Source: Sphingomonas sp.
GTDB taxonomy: Bacteria > Pseudomonadota > Alphaproteobacteria > Sphingomonadales > Sphingomonadaceae
Assembly (NCBI GenBank): GCA_025936675.1
Contig: JAICSX010000014.1
Coordinates: forward strand, 1-51,234
Length of the DNA stretch: 51,234 nucleotides
Direction: 5' to 3'
The position numbers and the translations under genes were made by a program. The notes below the pieces were generated by a model, which saw only the letters and a list, made by a program, of their open reading frames with translations, did not search any database and was not told the DNA's origin. Shown one piece after another: positions 1-9,322 of this stretch. How positions within the stretch are numbered: the first letter of the stretch is position 1; every line of letters begins with the position of its first letter.

Positions 1-18
1 ACCCTCAAGCTTCGGTGA
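1..18 (+). CDS. mraY: MraY C-terminal end (partial)
   Basis: Only the last five codons and a TGA stop are inside the window. In frame 1 they read T-L-K-L-R-stop, which matches the usual ending of phospho-MurNAc-pentapeptide translocase (MraY), the membrane enzyme that makes lipid I. mraY normally sits directly before murD in the dcw cluster, and murD follows 91 bases downstream here. The call rests on five residues plus context, so it is tentative. Confidence 0.55.
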   Translation, partial: TLKLR

Positions 19-36
19 CGGCGAAGCAGGCACCGC

Positions 37-98
37 ACCCCTGCGCAGGCAGGGGTCCAGTCAAGATAACTGGTCTGGGCTCCTGCCTTCGCAGGAGC
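37..98. repeat. Three-hairpin palindromic element between mraY and murD
   Basis: Three perfect inverted repeats lie side by side: 37-44 with 49-56 (8 bp, GCAG loop), 57-61 with 69-73 (5 bp), and 79-86 with 91-98 (8 bp, CTTC loop). The last has the core CCTGCCTTCGCAGG, which recurs in the hairpin at 25073-25096. It ends 11 bases before the murD GTG. Dispersed hairpins of this sort are common between genes in sphingomonads (recalled, not searched). It may act as an mRNA-processing or stability element inside the dcw transcript. Confidence 0.6.
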
Positions 99-109
99 AC
101 GGACGCAGC

Positions 110-1534
110 GTGATCACCGCCAAGGCCTTCGCGGGCAAGCACTATGCCGTTTACGGTCTTGCGCGGTCGGGCCTGGCGACGGCGGCCGCGCTGATCGCCA
201 GCGGCGCCGAGGTGACGGCGTGGGATGCGAAGGAAGAGGCTCGCGATAAGCTCCTCCCCCTCAGGGGGAGGTGGCGCGAAGCGCCGGAGGGGGCCCCCTC
301 CACCGCCTACGGCGGTCGCCCTCCCCCGATGGGGGAGGAATTTACGATCGCTAACCTCGATGAGATCGACCTCAGCCAATTCGATAGCCTCGTCGTCACG
401 CCCGGCCTCCCGCTCAACCGGCACCCGATTGCGCAGTGCGCCCGCGATGCCGGAGTGGAGATCATCGGCGATATCGAGCTGTTCGCCCGCGCCCGACCCG
501 AACTCCCGCCGCACAAGGTCGTCGGGATCACCGGCACCAACGGCAAGTCGACGACGACTGCGCTCGTCCACCACATCCTCAAGACCGCGGGCGTTCCGAC
601 GACGATGGGCGGCAATATCGGCCTCCCAATCCTCGCCCAGGACCCGCTGCCCGAAGGCGGCGTCTATGTGCTCGAGCTGTCGAGCTACCAGATCGACCTG
701 ACGCAGAGCCTCGACTGCGACGTCGCGGTGCTGCTGAACATCACGCCCGACCACCTCGACCGCTACGAGAGCTTTGAAGCTTACGCGGCGTCGAAGGCGC
801 GGCTGTTCGATATGCAGCGGACTGGCTTGGCCGTACTTACTCACCCGGATCCCCCGACATGCGAAATCCTTCAAGCACTCTCAGAGCGCCCATCAATTGG
901 AACTAAGTTTCCAAACTACGGCGGAATTCTTTTGTGGGAAATTCAGCCGGGCCGGGTGATGAGACCCATAGTAGTGCCGGGCGAATCCCCTGAAGGCCAG
1001 GAGGAGTGGCCAAGTCTTGCTGGTCCTCACAATGCCGAAAACGCCGCCGCCGCCATCTTAGTTTGCCGCGCGCTCGGACTTGAAACCGGCGAAATTCGCG
1101 AAGCTCTCCGCACCTACCCCGGCCTGCCGCACCGCATGGAGCGCATCCGCGAGCGCGGCGGCGTCCTCTTCGTCAACGACAGCAAGGCGACCAACCCGAC
1201 CGCGACGGCGCCCGCGCTCGCTGCATTCGAAAAAATCCGCTGGATCTGCGGCGGGCAGGCCAAGACCGACGATCTCGACGAATGCGCGCCTCAATTCGGG
1301 CATGTGCGCAAGGCCTATACCATTGGCGAGGCAAGCGAATTGTTCGCTAGACTCTTGTCCCCGCACATGGACGTGGCAGAGTGCGAAACGCTCGATAGAG
1401 CGGTGGGAGAAGCTGCGGCCGAGGCCGAGGCTGGCGACACGGTCTTGCTGTCGCCGGCCTGCGCGAGCTTCGACCAGTTCCGCGATTTCGAGGACCGGGG
1501 GGACCAGTTCCGCAAACTGGTGGAGGGACTATGA
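110..1534 (+). CDS. murD: UDP-N-acetylmuramoyl-L-alanine--D-glutamate ligase MurD, with in-frame palindromic insertion
   Basis: Cytoplasmic Mur ligase that adds D-Glu to UDP-MurNAc-L-Ala using ATP. The 474-residue product has an N-terminal Rossmann-like domain (VYGLARSG, residues 14-21), the P-loop GTNGKSTT at 142-149, the central-domain stretch NITPDHLDRY, the HRMERI motif, and the C-terminal motifs NDSKATNP and LLSPACASFDQF. Start is GTG. The stop overlaps the ftsW ATG (ATGA). Residues about 48-77 are encoded by a block of nested hairpins (251-341) and have no counterpart in ordinary MurD; the frame is kept, so the protein is probably functional. The stretch 835-1040 uses codons rare in its neighbours (ATA, GTA, AGA, CCA, GGA). 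Confidence 0.95.
   Translation: MITAKAFAGKHYAVYGLARSGLATAAALIASGAEVTAWDAKEEARDKLLPLRGRWREAPEGAPSTAYGGRPPPMGEEFTIANLDEIDLSQFDSLVVTPGLPLNRHPIAQCARDAGVEIIGDIELFARARPELPPHKVVGITGTNGKSTTTALVHHILKTAGVPTTMGGNIGLPILAQDPLPEGGVYVLELSSYQIDLTQSLDCDVAVLLNITPDHLDRYESFEAYAASKARLFDMQRTGLAVLTHPDPPTCEILQALSERPSIGTKFPNYGGILLWEIQPGRVMRPIVVPGESPEGQEEWPSLAGPHNAENAAAAILVCRALGLETGEIREALRTYPGLPHRMERIRERGGVLFVNDSKATNPTATAPALAAFEKIRWICGGQAKTDDLDECAPQFGHVRKAYTIGEASELFARLLSPHMDVAECETLDRAVGEAAAEAEAGDTVLLSPACASFDQFRDFEDRGDQFRKLVEGL
251..341. repeat. Nested palindromic element inserted in the murD reading frame
   Basis: A chain of perfect inverted repeats inside coding sequence: 253-260 with 264-271 (CCTCCCCC/GGGGGAGG), 273-277 with 281-285 (GGCGC/GCGCC), 286-293 with 294-301 (gapless), 303-307 with 311-315 (CCGCC/GGCGG), and 320-327 with 331-338 (CCTCCCCC/GGGGGAGG again). 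The outer and inner arms are copies of the same 8-mer. It reads through in the murD frame as a Gly/Pro/Arg-rich segment. Its architecture resembles the palindromic elements known to insert in frame in Rickettsia genes, but family membership here is inference. Confidence 0.8.
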
Positions 1535-2754
1535 TCAAGAGCATCTCGGGTCAGATCAAGGCCAAGGCCGCGCTGCTCGACGCCGAGCGCTACGGCCGCT
1601 CGGACACGAGCGCGATGGGCCGCTGGTTCTGGGAGATCGACAAGGTGCTGCTGCTGCTGATCACGGTGCTGATCTCGATCGGGCTGATCGCGGTCGCGGC
1701 CGCTTCGCCCGCCGCCGCGCAGCGCTATTCGGGCGGCAACGTCCGCTTCAACGAGCTTTATTATTTCTGGCGCCAGCTCGCGTGGATCGCGGTCGGCGTC
1801 CCGGTGATGATCGCAATCTCGATGATGCCCAAGGAACGGGCGCGGCGCCTCAGCCTGTTCGGCGCGGCTTTCTTCTTCGTCCTGCTGATCTTCGTTCCGC
1901 TGATCGGCCCGGAGCATAATGGGGCGAAGCGGTGGGTCGAGTTCGGCCTCGGGCAGGTGCAGCCGTCCGAATTCCTCAAGCCATTCTTCGTCGTGTCGCT
2001 GGCGTGGCTCTTGAGCCTCAAGGAAGGTGACAAGTCGCTTCCGGTCTATTGGCTTTCGGCTGCGCTCACCGGCGCAATCGCCTTCCTGCTGATGAAGCAG
2101 CCGGACTTCGGAAGTACGATCATCTTCGGCGCGGTGTGGATCGCGATGCTCGCGCTTGCCGGCGTTTCGATCCGTGTCCTCGGCGGGCTCGCGGTCGCCG
2201 GCTTGATCGGCGTCATCCTCGCTTATTTCTTCTATCCCGTCGCGACGACGCGCATCGACGAGTTCCTGTTCGGGACCGGCGACAATTTCCAGGTCGAGAA
2301 TGCGATGCGCACGCTGACCGCGGGCGGCTTGTTCGGCATGGGGCCGGGCGGCGGAACGCGGAAGTTCGGCCTGCCTGAGCCGCACACCGATTACATCTTC
2401 TCTGTCATCGGCGAGGAGTTCGGGCTGATTGCCTGTCTCGCAATCGCCTGCCTCTATCTGGGGATCGTCGCCCGCGTGCTGATCAAGCTGCTCGACGAGG
2501 ACAACAGCTTCTCGATCCTCGCCGCAGCCGGCCTGGCGATCGAGTTCGGACTCCAGGCGCTGATCAACATGATGGTCAACGTGCAGCTCGCGCCATCGAA
2601 GGGCATGACCCTGCCGTTCATCAGCTACGGCGGCTCTTCGATGCTCGCGCTGTCGATCGGCATGGGCTTGCTGCTCGCCTTCACGCGCCGGAACCCGTAT
2701 CTCACGCGTTCGCCCTATGTCGTGAAGTGGAGCGGGGAGTCGCTGACTACATGA
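1531..2754 (+). CDS. ftsW: Lipid II polymerase / cell-division protein FtsW
   Basis: SEDS-family inner-membrane glycosyltransferase that polymerises septal peptidoglycan with FtsI. 407 residues with about ten hydrophobic segments; the family signature PSKGMTLPFISYGGSSMLA is near the C-terminus, and the mid-protein stretch KRWVEFGLGQVQPSEFLK is typical. The N-terminal 40 residues form a cytoplasmic tail before the first membrane span. The ATG overlaps the murD stop by 4 bases and its stop overlaps the murG ATG by 4 bases, so it lies in the coupled dcw operon. Confidence 0.95.
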   Translation: MIKSISGQIKAKAALLDAERYGRSDTSAMGRWFWEIDKVLLLLITVLISIGLIAVAAASPAAAQRYSGGNVRFNELYYFWRQLAWIAVGVPVMIAISMMPKERARRLSLFGAAFFFVLLIFVPLIGPEHNGAKRWVEFGLGQVQPSEFLKPFFVVSLAWLLSLKEGDKSLPVYWLSAALTGAIAFLLMKQPDFGSTIIFGAVWIAMLALAGVSIRVLGGLAVAGLIGVILAYFFYPVATTRIDEFLFGTGDNFQVENAMRTLTAGGLFGMGPGGGTRKFGLPEPHTDYIFSVIGEEFGLIACLAIACLYLGIVARVLIKLLDEDNSFSILAAAGLAIEFGLQALINMMVNVQLAPSKGMTLPFISYGGSSMLALSIGMGLLLAFTRRNPYLTRSPYVVKWSGESLTT

Positions 2755-3908
2755 ATTTCGTGCTCGCTGCCGGGGGGACTGGCGGCCACATGATTCCGGC
2801 GCATGCGCTGGCTGCGGAGCTGAAGAGCCGCGGCCACGGTGTGCTTCTGATCACCGACGAGCGCGGTGCGCGCTTCCCGGGACTGTTCGAAGGCATGCCG
2901 GTGCACATCCTTCCGGCTGCGCGGCTCGGCGGCGGGCCGATCGGCTGGCTCAAGGCCGCGGGTTCCGTCCTGAAGGGGAGGGCCGAAGCCAAGCGACTCT
3001 ACAAGGAGCACCGGCCCGACGTGGTCGTGGGCTTCGGCGGGTATCCGGCCTTTCCGTCGCTGCTCGCCGCAAGCGCCATGCACATTCCGACCGTGATCCA
3101 CGAGCAGAATGCCGTGATGGGCCGTGTCAATCGGCTGCTCGCGGGCGACGCAGAGGCGATCGGCACTGCGTACGATGAAATCGACCGGCTGAAGCCGAAA
3201 TATGATGCGAAGGCCGTGCTGGTGGGCAACCCCGTCCGGGAGGAGATCGCGAGACTGGGCGAGCTTCCATTCCCGCCGTTTGACGAAGTGGCACCGCTGA
3301 AGATCCTGGTCACTGGCGGAAGCCAGGGCGCGACGATCCTCAGCCAGGTCGTACCTGAGGGCCTCGGCATGCTCGAGCCCTCGCTTCGGCGGCGGCTGCA
3401 GGTCGTCCAGCAATGCCGTCCCGACGATATCGAGCGGGTCCGCAAGCAATATGCCGACCTGGGCATCCCCGCCGAGCTCATGACCTATATCGAGGACATG
3501 GACGCGAAGCTTGCCGACGCGCATCTGGTGATCGGTCGAGCGGGCGCCTCGACCATTGCCGAGCTGACCGCGGCCGGACGTCCCGCGATCCTGGTGCCGT
3601 TTGCCGCTGCTACAGACGACCATCAGACGGCCAACGCCCGCGAGATGGTCAAAGCGGGTGGCGCCCGCGCAATCGCGCAAGCGAACTTCACGCCCGAAGT
3701 GTTGGCCCGCCAGATCGAAGCGCTGGCGATGGACGCGGTTGCGCTCAACAATGCAGCAGGGCGCGCGCTCTCGGTCGGACGCCCACACGCCGCTCGCGAT
3801 CTTGCCGATCTCGTCGAGCGGGTCGGCAATGGGGTCGCGCCGGTTGCAGTCGGCGTCCTCACACCGCGGATCACCGCCGAAGCCCCGGGGGGAGCAATCC
3901 CCGCATGA
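2751..3908 (+). CDS. murG: UDP-GlcNAc:lipid I N-acetylglucosaminyltransferase MurG
   Basis: Peripheral membrane GT28 enzyme that adds GlcNAc to lipid I to make lipid II. The chosen start gives [20 protein letters not shown], placing the GGTGGH loop at residues 9-14 as in the family; an upstream in-frame start would add eight residues inside ftsW. Further motifs: [23 protein letters not shown], the second glycine loop VTGGSQGA, and the acceptor-side [11 protein letters not shown]. 385 residues. ATGA overlaps at both ends. The C-terminus extends some 25 residues past the usual fold end. Confidence 0.95.
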   Translation: MNFVLAAGGTGGHMIPAHALAAELKSRGHGVLLITDERGARFPGLFEGMPVHILPAARLGGGPIGWLKAAGSVLKGRAEAKRLYKEHRPDVVVGFGGYPAFPSLLAASAMHIPTVIHEQNAVMGRVNRLLAGDAEAIGTAYDEIDRLKPKYDAKAVLVGNPVREEIARLGELPFPPFDEVAPLKILVTGGSQGATILSQVVPEGLGMLEPSLRRRLQVVQQCRPDDIERVRKQYADLGIPAELMTYIEDMDAKLADAHLVIGRAGASTIAELTAAGRPAILVPFAAATDDHQTANAREMVKAGGARAIAQANFTPEVLARQIEALAMDAVALNNAAGRALSVGRPHAARDLADLVERVGNGVAPVAVGVLTPRITAEAPGGAIPA

Positions 3909-5317
3909 TGAAGGCGTTGGGCACGGACATCGGAACGATCCACTTCGTCGGCATTGGCGGGATCGGCATGTCGGGAATCGCCGAGGTGATGCACCAGCTC
4001 GGCTACAAGGTTCAGGGCTCGGACGCCGCCGACGGCTACGTCGTCGAGAAGCTCCGCAAGGAAGGCATTCCCGTCACGATCGGCCATTCCGCCGACAATC
4101 TCGGCGATGCCGCGGTGGTCGTCTGCTCGACCGCGATCAAGGAGAGCAATCCCGAGATCCAGGCCGCCGCCGAGCGTCGCTTGCCGCGGGTCCGCAGGGC
4201 CGAAATGCTCGCCGAGCTCATGCGCATGCAGAAGACGATCGCGGTCGCCGGCACGCATGGGAAGACCACGACGACATCGATGATCGCGGCGCTGCTCGAC
4301 GGCGGCGGCCTCGACCCGACGGTGATTAATGGGGGCATCATCAACCGCTACGGGTCGAATGCGCGGCTCGGCAAGAGCGACTGGTGGGTGATCGAGGCCG
4401 ACGAAAGCGACGGCAGTTTTCTGAGGCTCGACGGGACCATCGCGGTCGTCACCAACATCGATCCGGAGCATCTCGAGCATTACGGCAGCTTCGACGCGGT
4501 CAAGGACGCGTTCGTCGAGTTCGTCGAGAACGTTCCATTTTATGGCCTGGCGGTCCTCTGCGTCGATCACCCGGAGGTTCAGAACATCATCGGCCGGATC
4601 CGCGACCGGAGGATCGTCACGTACGGCTTCTCGGCGCTCGCTGATGTCCGGGCCGACGATGTCACTCCGGTGGCGGGCGGGACCAAGTTCGATGCATTGA
4701 TCCTGGATAGGGATGGCGAGCGCACATCGATCGCGGTGCACGTTCCCATCCCAGGCCGCCACAATGTCCAGAATGCCTTGGCCGCCATCGCAGTCGCACT
4801 CGAGATGGGCATCTCGCCGGATGCAATTGTTGCAAGTTTCGAACGGTTCGAAGGCGTCAAGCGACGCTTCACCAGGGTGGGCGAAGTCGACGGCGCGGTG
4901 ATCATCGACGATTACGCCCACCATCCGACCGAAATCCGAGCGGTCCTCGCCGCAGCTCGCGAAGGTGCCGAAGGCCGGGTGATCGCGGTGATGCAGCCGC
5001 ACCGCTACACTCGCCTCCAATCTCTGATGGACGAGTTCCAGAACGCCTTCAACGATGCCGACGTCGTGTTCGTGGCACCTGTTTATGCCGCGGGCGAGGA
5101 GCCGATTGAGGGTGTCAGCTCGGACGCGCTTGTTGAAGGCCTGCGCGCGCACGGGCACCGAATGGTGCGCTCTGTCGAAAATCTGGACGAGCTTTGCCGC
5201 GAGCTGCGCGACCTCGCTGCCGAAGGCGACATGGTGATCTGCATGGGCGCCGGTGACATCACCAAATGGGCGGCGGCGCTGGCCCAAGGCGTCTGCGACG
5301 CGAGGGCGAAGAAATGA
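3905..5317 (+). CDS. murC: UDP-N-acetylmuramate--L-alanine ligase MurC
   Basis: First Mur ligase of the pathway: couples L-Ala to UDP-MurNAc with ATP in the cytoplasm. 470 residues. N-terminal nucleotide fold [15 protein letters not shown] (13-27), P-loop GTHGKTTTT at 116-124, the EADESDGSF and [10 protein letters not shown] motifs of the central domain, and [10 protein letters not shown] in the C-terminal domain. Start ATG at 3905 overlaps the murG stop; the frame is open further upstream, but that part has no MurC similarity. A second ATG follows immediately at 3908. Confidence 0.95.
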   Translation: MMKALGTDIGTIHFVGIGGIGMSGIAEVMHQLGYKVQGSDAADGYVVEKLRKEGIPVTIGHSADNLGDAAVVVCSTAIKESNPEIQAAAERRLPRVRRAEMLAELMRMQKTIAVAGTHGKTTTTSMIAALLDGGGLDPTVINGGIINRYGSNARLGKSDWWVIEADESDGSFLRLDGTIAVVTNIDPEHLEHYGSFDAVKDAFVEFVENVPFYGLAVLCVDHPEVQNIIGRIRDRRIVTYGFSALADVRADDVTPVAGGTKFDALILDRDGERTSIAVHVPIPGRHNVQNALAAIAVALEMGISPDAIVASFERFEGVKRRFTRVGEVDGAVIIDDYAHHPTEIRAVLAAAREGAEGRVIAVMQPHRYTRLQSLMDEFQNAFNDADVVFVAPVYAAGEEPIEGVSSDALVEGLRAHGHRMVRSVENLDELCRELRDLAAEGDMVICMGAGDITKWAAALAQGVCDARAKK

Positions 5318-6210
5318 GCGCCGTCGCCACCATGCCGCAGGTCCGAGGTAAGCTGACTCCGAATGCGCCGCTGGCGCCGCTCGTCTGGTTCAAGAGCGGC
5401 GGCAATGCCCAATGGCTGTTCGAGCCAAGGGACGAGCAGGATCTCGTCAATTTTCTGCGCGAGCTCGATCGCGAGATCCCGGTCATGGCGCTCGGGCTCG
5501 GCTCCAACCTCATCGTCCGCGACGGCGGAGTCCCAGGCGTGGTCGTCCGCTTGGGCAAAGCCTTTTCGAAGATCGATCGCATCGACGAGACCACGCTGCG
5601 CTGCGGGGGCGGCGCGAGCGGGATCCTGGTCAGCTCGACGGCGCGTGATGCAGGCATTGCGGGGCTGGAATTCCTCCGCGGGATTCCTGGCACGGTCGGC
5701 GGTTTCGTTCGGATGAACGGAGGGGCGTACGGACGCGAAGTTAAGGACGTCCTGATTTGCGCGCGACTCGTGCTGCGCTCGGGCGAAGTCGTGGAGTGGC
5801 CGCTCGAGAAGCTTGGCTACACTTACCGTCACAGCGACGTGCCGCATGGCGCGGTGGTCATCGAAGCCACGTTCCGCGGGACGCCAGGCGACCCGCAGGC
5901 GATCGGCGCCGAGATGGATGCAATCGCCCGCGCGCGCGAAGAATCGCAGCCGCTCCGCAGCCGCACGGGCGGCTCGACCTTCAAGAATCCGCCGGGTCAC
6001 AAGGCGTGGGCGCTGGTCGATGCAGCCGGTTGCAGGGGCCTCACGATTGGTGATGCCCAAGTCTCAGAAAAGCATTGTAATTTCCTGCTCAATCTCGGTA
6101 GCGCGACAAGCGCCGAGATCGAGGCGCTGGGGGAGGAAGTCCGCCGCCGAGTCGAGGCAAAAACCCACATCAGCCTCGAATGGGAAATCCAGCGGGTCGG
6201 CCAGCCATGA
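5314..6210 (+). CDS. murB: UDP-N-acetylenolpyruvoylglucosamine reductase MurB
   Basis: FAD-dependent, NADPH-using reductase that completes UDP-MurNAc synthesis. 298 residues. FAD-binding motif [11 protein letters not shown], the substrate-side [14 protein letters not shown], and the catalytic segment TGGSTFKNP with the proton-donor Ser; the family's C-terminal active-site Glu is in SLEWEI. The start is placed at the ATGA overlap with murC, because the longer frame runs into murC. It lies between murC and ddl, the usual alphaproteobacterial order. Confidence 0.94.
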   Translation: MSAVATMPQVRGKLTPNAPLAPLVWFKSGGNAQWLFEPRDEQDLVNFLRELDREIPVMALGLGSNLIVRDGGVPGVVVRLGKAFSKIDRIDETTLRCGGGASGILVSSTARDAGIAGLEFLRGIPGTVGGFVRMNGGAYGREVKDVLICARLVLRSGEVVEWPLEKLGYTYRHSDVPHGAVVIEATFRGTPGDPQAIGAEMDAIARAREESQPLRSRTGGSTFKNPPGHKAWALVDAAGCRGLTIGDAQVSEKHCNFLLNLGSATSAEIEALGEEVRRRVEAKTHISLEWEIQRVGQP

Positions 6211-7133
6211 ACAAGGATCTTCACGTCGTCGTCTTGATGGGCGGCTGGTCTTCCGAGCGCGAGGTCTCGTTGACCAGCGGCAAGGGTGTTGCCGCGGCGC
6301 TCCTCGAACGCGGCTGGTCGAACGTGACCGAGCTCGACATGGACCGCGACGTCGCCGCGCAGCTCTCGGCTCTGAAGCCTGACATTGTGTTCAACGCGCT
6401 CCACGGAACACCGGGTGAGGACGGCACTGTCCAGGGCATGATGGACCTGATGGGCATCAGATATACCCACAGCGGCCTCGAGACGTCCGTCATCGCCATC
6501 GACAAGGAGCTGACCAAGATGGTCCTCGTGCCGCACGGCATCCGCATGCCGGAGGGCAAGGTGGTCAGCAGCGAAAGCCTTCACCAGGAAGACCCGATGC
6601 TTCGGCCTTACGTGGTGAAGCCGGTCAACGAAGGCTCGTCAGTCGGCGTCGCGATCGTCACCGCGGACGGCAATTACGGTAATCCGATCGGCAGGGACGT
6701 CGAAGGGCCATGGCAGCATTTTGACGAGCTCCTCGCCGAGCCCTTCATCAAGGGCCGCGAGCTGACCGTAGCCGTCTTGGGTCGCGACCCGTTGGCCGTG
6801 ACTGAATTGAAGCCGAAGGCTGGCTTCTACGATTATGACGCAAAGTACACGGACGGGCTGACACAGCACGTATGCCCGGCGGAAATCCCTTACGAGGTCG
6901 CATCGGCCATGATGGACATGGCGGCCCGAGCGCATCAGCTGCTCGGCTGCAAAGGCGCCTCTCGCTCCGATTTTCGCTGGGATGACGAGCTTGGCGAACC
7001 AGGCATTTTTCTGCTCGAGGTAAATACGCAGCCCGGCATGACTCCGCTCAGCCTCGTTCCGGAGCAGGCGAAGCTCAAAGGCATTTCGTATGGCGAGCTG
7101 GTTGAGCGCTTGATCGTGGAGGCGCTTGGATGA
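6207..7133 (+). CDS. ddl: D-alanine--D-alanine ligase
   Basis: ATP-grasp ligase producing the D-Ala-D-Ala used by MurF. 308 residues. Recognisable: VLMGGWSSEREVSLTSG at the N-terminus, VFNALHGTPGEDGTVQG, the ATP-grasp KPVNEGSSVGV, and the magnesium/C-terminal motif EVNTQPGMTPLSLVPEQA. The start at 6207 overlaps the murB stop (ATGA), and the stop overlaps ftsQ. It is of the short DdlB type found in dcw clusters. Confidence 0.95.
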   Translation: MNKDLHVVVLMGGWSSEREVSLTSGKGVAAALLERGWSNVTELDMDRDVAAQLSALKPDIVFNALHGTPGEDGTVQGMMDLMGIRYTHSGLETSVIAIDKELTKMVLVPHGIRMPEGKVVSSESLHQEDPMLRPYVVKPVNEGSSVGVAIVTADGNYGNPIGRDVEGPWQHFDELLAEPFIKGRELTVAVLGRDPLAVTELKPKAGFYDYDAKYTDGLTQHVCPAEIPYEVASAMMDMAARAHQLLGCKGASRSDFRWDDELGEPGIFLLEVNTQPGMTPLSLVPEQAKLKGISYGELVERLIVEALG

Positions 7134-8047
7134 GTGCCGCCCATGTTCGCCGGGGCAGCTCCGCCCGCGCCAAGCCGAAGAAGCCGTCGAAGGTCGGCGT
7201 CCCGAAGAAGATCGCGAAGCGCATCCCGGTCGATCAGGCGCGGGTCAACAAGATCGCGGCTCTCGTGTTCGGCGCCTTCATGCTCGCCATCGCGCTGGTG
7301 GTGATCGTGGCTCTGGACATTCCCGCGAAAGCTGAACGCGCAGCCGGTGCGGCGGTTGGGCGAGCTGGCTTCACCGTCGGCGGCTATCAGATCGTCGGTA
7401 TCAACCACATGAACCGCGGGCTCGTCGATGCCGTCGTGACCGACGAACTGCATCGAGCAGCCGCCGAAGCCGATGCCGACAAGGCTCCGCAGGCGCTGGT
7501 CGATGTGTCCGGTATTCGCCGCCGCCTGCTCGCCTACGGCTGGGTGAAGGACGCTCGCGTATCGCGGCGTCTTCCGGATTCGCTGGTCATCGACATCGTC
7601 GAGCGCAAGCCCGCGGCGCTGTGGCAGAACCAGGGGCAGCTCGCGCTGATCGACGCTGAAGGCGTGGTCCTAGATCGCGTGCCGGTCGACCGAATGCCCG
7701 ATCTGCCTCTGCTGATCGGCCCAGGCGCAAACGCGGAAGAGCAGCAACTGGGGCGCTTGATGGCTGCGGTGCCGACGCTCAAGCCGCAGCTTGCCTCGGC
7801 GACGTGGGTCGGCGGTCGCCGCTGGGACCTGAACTTCCAGTCGGGCGAGACGGTCGCTCTGCCCGAAGGCGAACAGCCGGCAATGGCCGCGTTGACCAAA
7901 TTCGCGCGCGCCGACAAGCAATCGGCGTTGCTCGGGCGCGGGATCATCAGGTTCGACCTTCGAGTCCCGGACAAGATGATCGTTCGCCTTCCGCGATCGC
8001 CGGGGGAACCGATCGTTCCGCCGCTCTCGACAGCTGCGGGGGGCTGA
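7130..8047 (+). CDS. ftsQ: Cell-division protein FtsQ
   Basis: Bitopic divisome protein linking cytoplasmic and periplasmic division proteins. 305 residues: a basic cytoplasmic tail of about 40 residues rich in Lys/Arg/Pro, one membrane span (about residues 43-62), then a POTRA domain (FTVGGYQIVGINHMNRG) and the FtsQ beta domain with VSRRLPDSLVIDIVERKPAALWQ. The poorly conserved C-terminus ends in a Pro-rich tail. ATGA overlap with ddl; the stop overlaps the ftsA ATG by one base. Confidence 0.92.
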   Translation: MSAAHVRRGSSARAKPKKPSKVGVPKKIAKRIPVDQARVNKIAALVFGAFMLAIALVVIVALDIPAKAERAAGAAVGRAGFTVGGYQIVGINHMNRGLVDAVVTDELHRAAAEADADKAPQALVDVSGIRRRLLAYGWVKDARVSRRLPDSLVIDIVERKPAALWQNQGQLALIDAEGVVLDRVPVDRMPDLPLLIGPGANAEEQQLGRLMAAVPTLKPQLASATWVGGRRWDLNFQSGETVALPEGEQPAMAALTKFARADKQSALLGRGIIRFDLRVPDKMIVRLPRSPGEPIVPPLSTAAGG

Positions 8048-9297
8048 TGGCGCAGCCGGTTGACCAGCCGCTTATTGCCGTTCTCGATATCGGCTCGTCG
8101 AAGGTGAGCGCGATGATCGCGACGCTCGCAGCGCAGGGCGGCCTGACCGTGCTCGGGACCGGACAGCGCGAGAGCCGGGGGGTCAAGCGCGGTTACATCA
8201 CCGACATGGCCGCGAGCGAGTTCGCGGTTCGCGAAGCCGTCGAGCTTGCCGAACGCATGTCGGGAGTAACGGTCGAAGAAGTCTGGGCCAGCTATGGCGC
8301 TGGAGAACTGGTCAGCGACGTAGCCAATGTCGAGGTCGAGCTCGGCGGTCACGCCGTGGAACAGGCCGACGTCGACGAGCTGCTTCGCCACGGCAAGGAA
8401 GCGATCAACAGGAACGGCCAGGTCGTTCTTCATGCGCATCCTGCGCTCTATACGATCGACCGCGCCCAGGGTGTCCAGCAACCGATCGGTCTCCACGCGA
8501 GCCGCCTTGGCGTCGACATTCACGTCATCGCGGCGGACCCGTCGCCGCTACGCAACATCGATACGGTGATCCGCCAGGCGCACCTCGGCGTAAAGGCGAT
8601 CGTCGCATCGCCGATCGCCGCTGCTCTCGCTTGCCTCAGCGACGAGGAGCGCGAGCTGGGCGTCGCTCTGGTGGAGATGGGCGCCGAGGTCAGCAACGTG
8701 TCGGTTCACTTCGGCGGCATGCTCGTGGGGCTGCGCTCCATTCCCCTCGGCGCCAAGGACATCACAAACGACATCGCCGGTGCCTTCGCCGTGCAGCGGC
8801 GGGACGCCGAGCGGCTTAAATGCTTTTACGGCTCAGCAATGACGAGCCCGCGCGACAATCACGAGATGATCGAAGCGACCCAGATTGGGGCGGAGCCCGG
8901 AGCGGAGCCGACCAAGCTCACCCGCGCGCAGCTTATGATGGTCATCCGTCAGCGCGTCGAGGAATTGGTCGCAGAGATCGAGGCGGCACTGAAGGCGCTC
9001 GGCTTCACTGGGCCCGTCGGCCGGCAGGTGGTGCTCACCGGCGGCGGCGCCGAGCTCAAGAACATCGCCGACTACATGCAGGGCGTGCTTGGCCGCGCGG
9101 TTCGTGTCGGTCGTCCGAAGCAGATTACCGGCCTTCCGGATGCACATAGCGGCCCTGCTTTCTCGACTCTGGTCGGGCTTGCGATGCTGGCCGCGTCCGG
9201 TCGCGGCGACGTTCGCGACATCGCGGTTCCCGTTGCGCGCGTGGCCAAGAAGGGGATGATGGGCCGTCTGATCGATGCCATGAAGGGCGGCTACTAA
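8047..9297 (+). CDS. ftsA: Cell-division protein FtsA
   Basis: Actin-like ATPase that tethers FtsZ to the membrane. 416 residues. Motifs: LDIGSSKVSAMIA (phosphate 1), the SHS2-domain region with VSDVANVEVELGGH, VALVEMGAEVSNVSV (phosphate 2), and VLTGGGAELKNI (adenosine loop). The C-terminus (AKKGMMGRLIDAMKGGY) looks like the amphipathic membrane-targeting helix. The start ATG at 8047 shares one base with the ftsQ stop; a longer frame begins inside ftsQ and is discarded. Unusually, ftsZ does not follow directly. Confidence 0.95.
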   Translation: MAQPVDQPLIAVLDIGSSKVSAMIATLAAQGGLTVLGTGQRESRGVKRGYITDMAASEFAVREAVELAERMSGVTVEEVWASYGAGELVSDVANVEVELGGHAVEQADVDELLRHGKEAINRNGQVVLHAHPALYTIDRAQGVQQPIGLHASRLGVDIHVIAADPSPLRNIDTVIRQAHLGVKAIVASPIAAALACLSDEERELGVALVEMGAEVSNVSVHFGGMLVGLRSIPLGAKDITNDIAGAFAVQRRDAERLKCFYGSAMTSPRDNHEMIEATQIGAEPGAEPTKLTRAQLMMVIRQRVEELVAEIEAALKALGFTGPVGRQVVLTGGGAELKNIADYMQGVLGRAVRVGRPKQITGLPDAHSGPAFSTLVGLAMLAASGRGDVRDIAVPVARVAKKGMMGRLIDAMKGGY

Positions 9298-9322
9298 CGA
9301 CGCTTCGGCTGAGGGGGGACTG

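Noticed and set aside
3623..5287. Long minus-strand open frame of over 500 codons opposite murC
   Set aside because: Mirror of a high-GC coding gene; no family motifs, and murC on the plus strand is complete. The same applies to 19075-20514, 12063-13484 and 1315-2385 on the minus strand.
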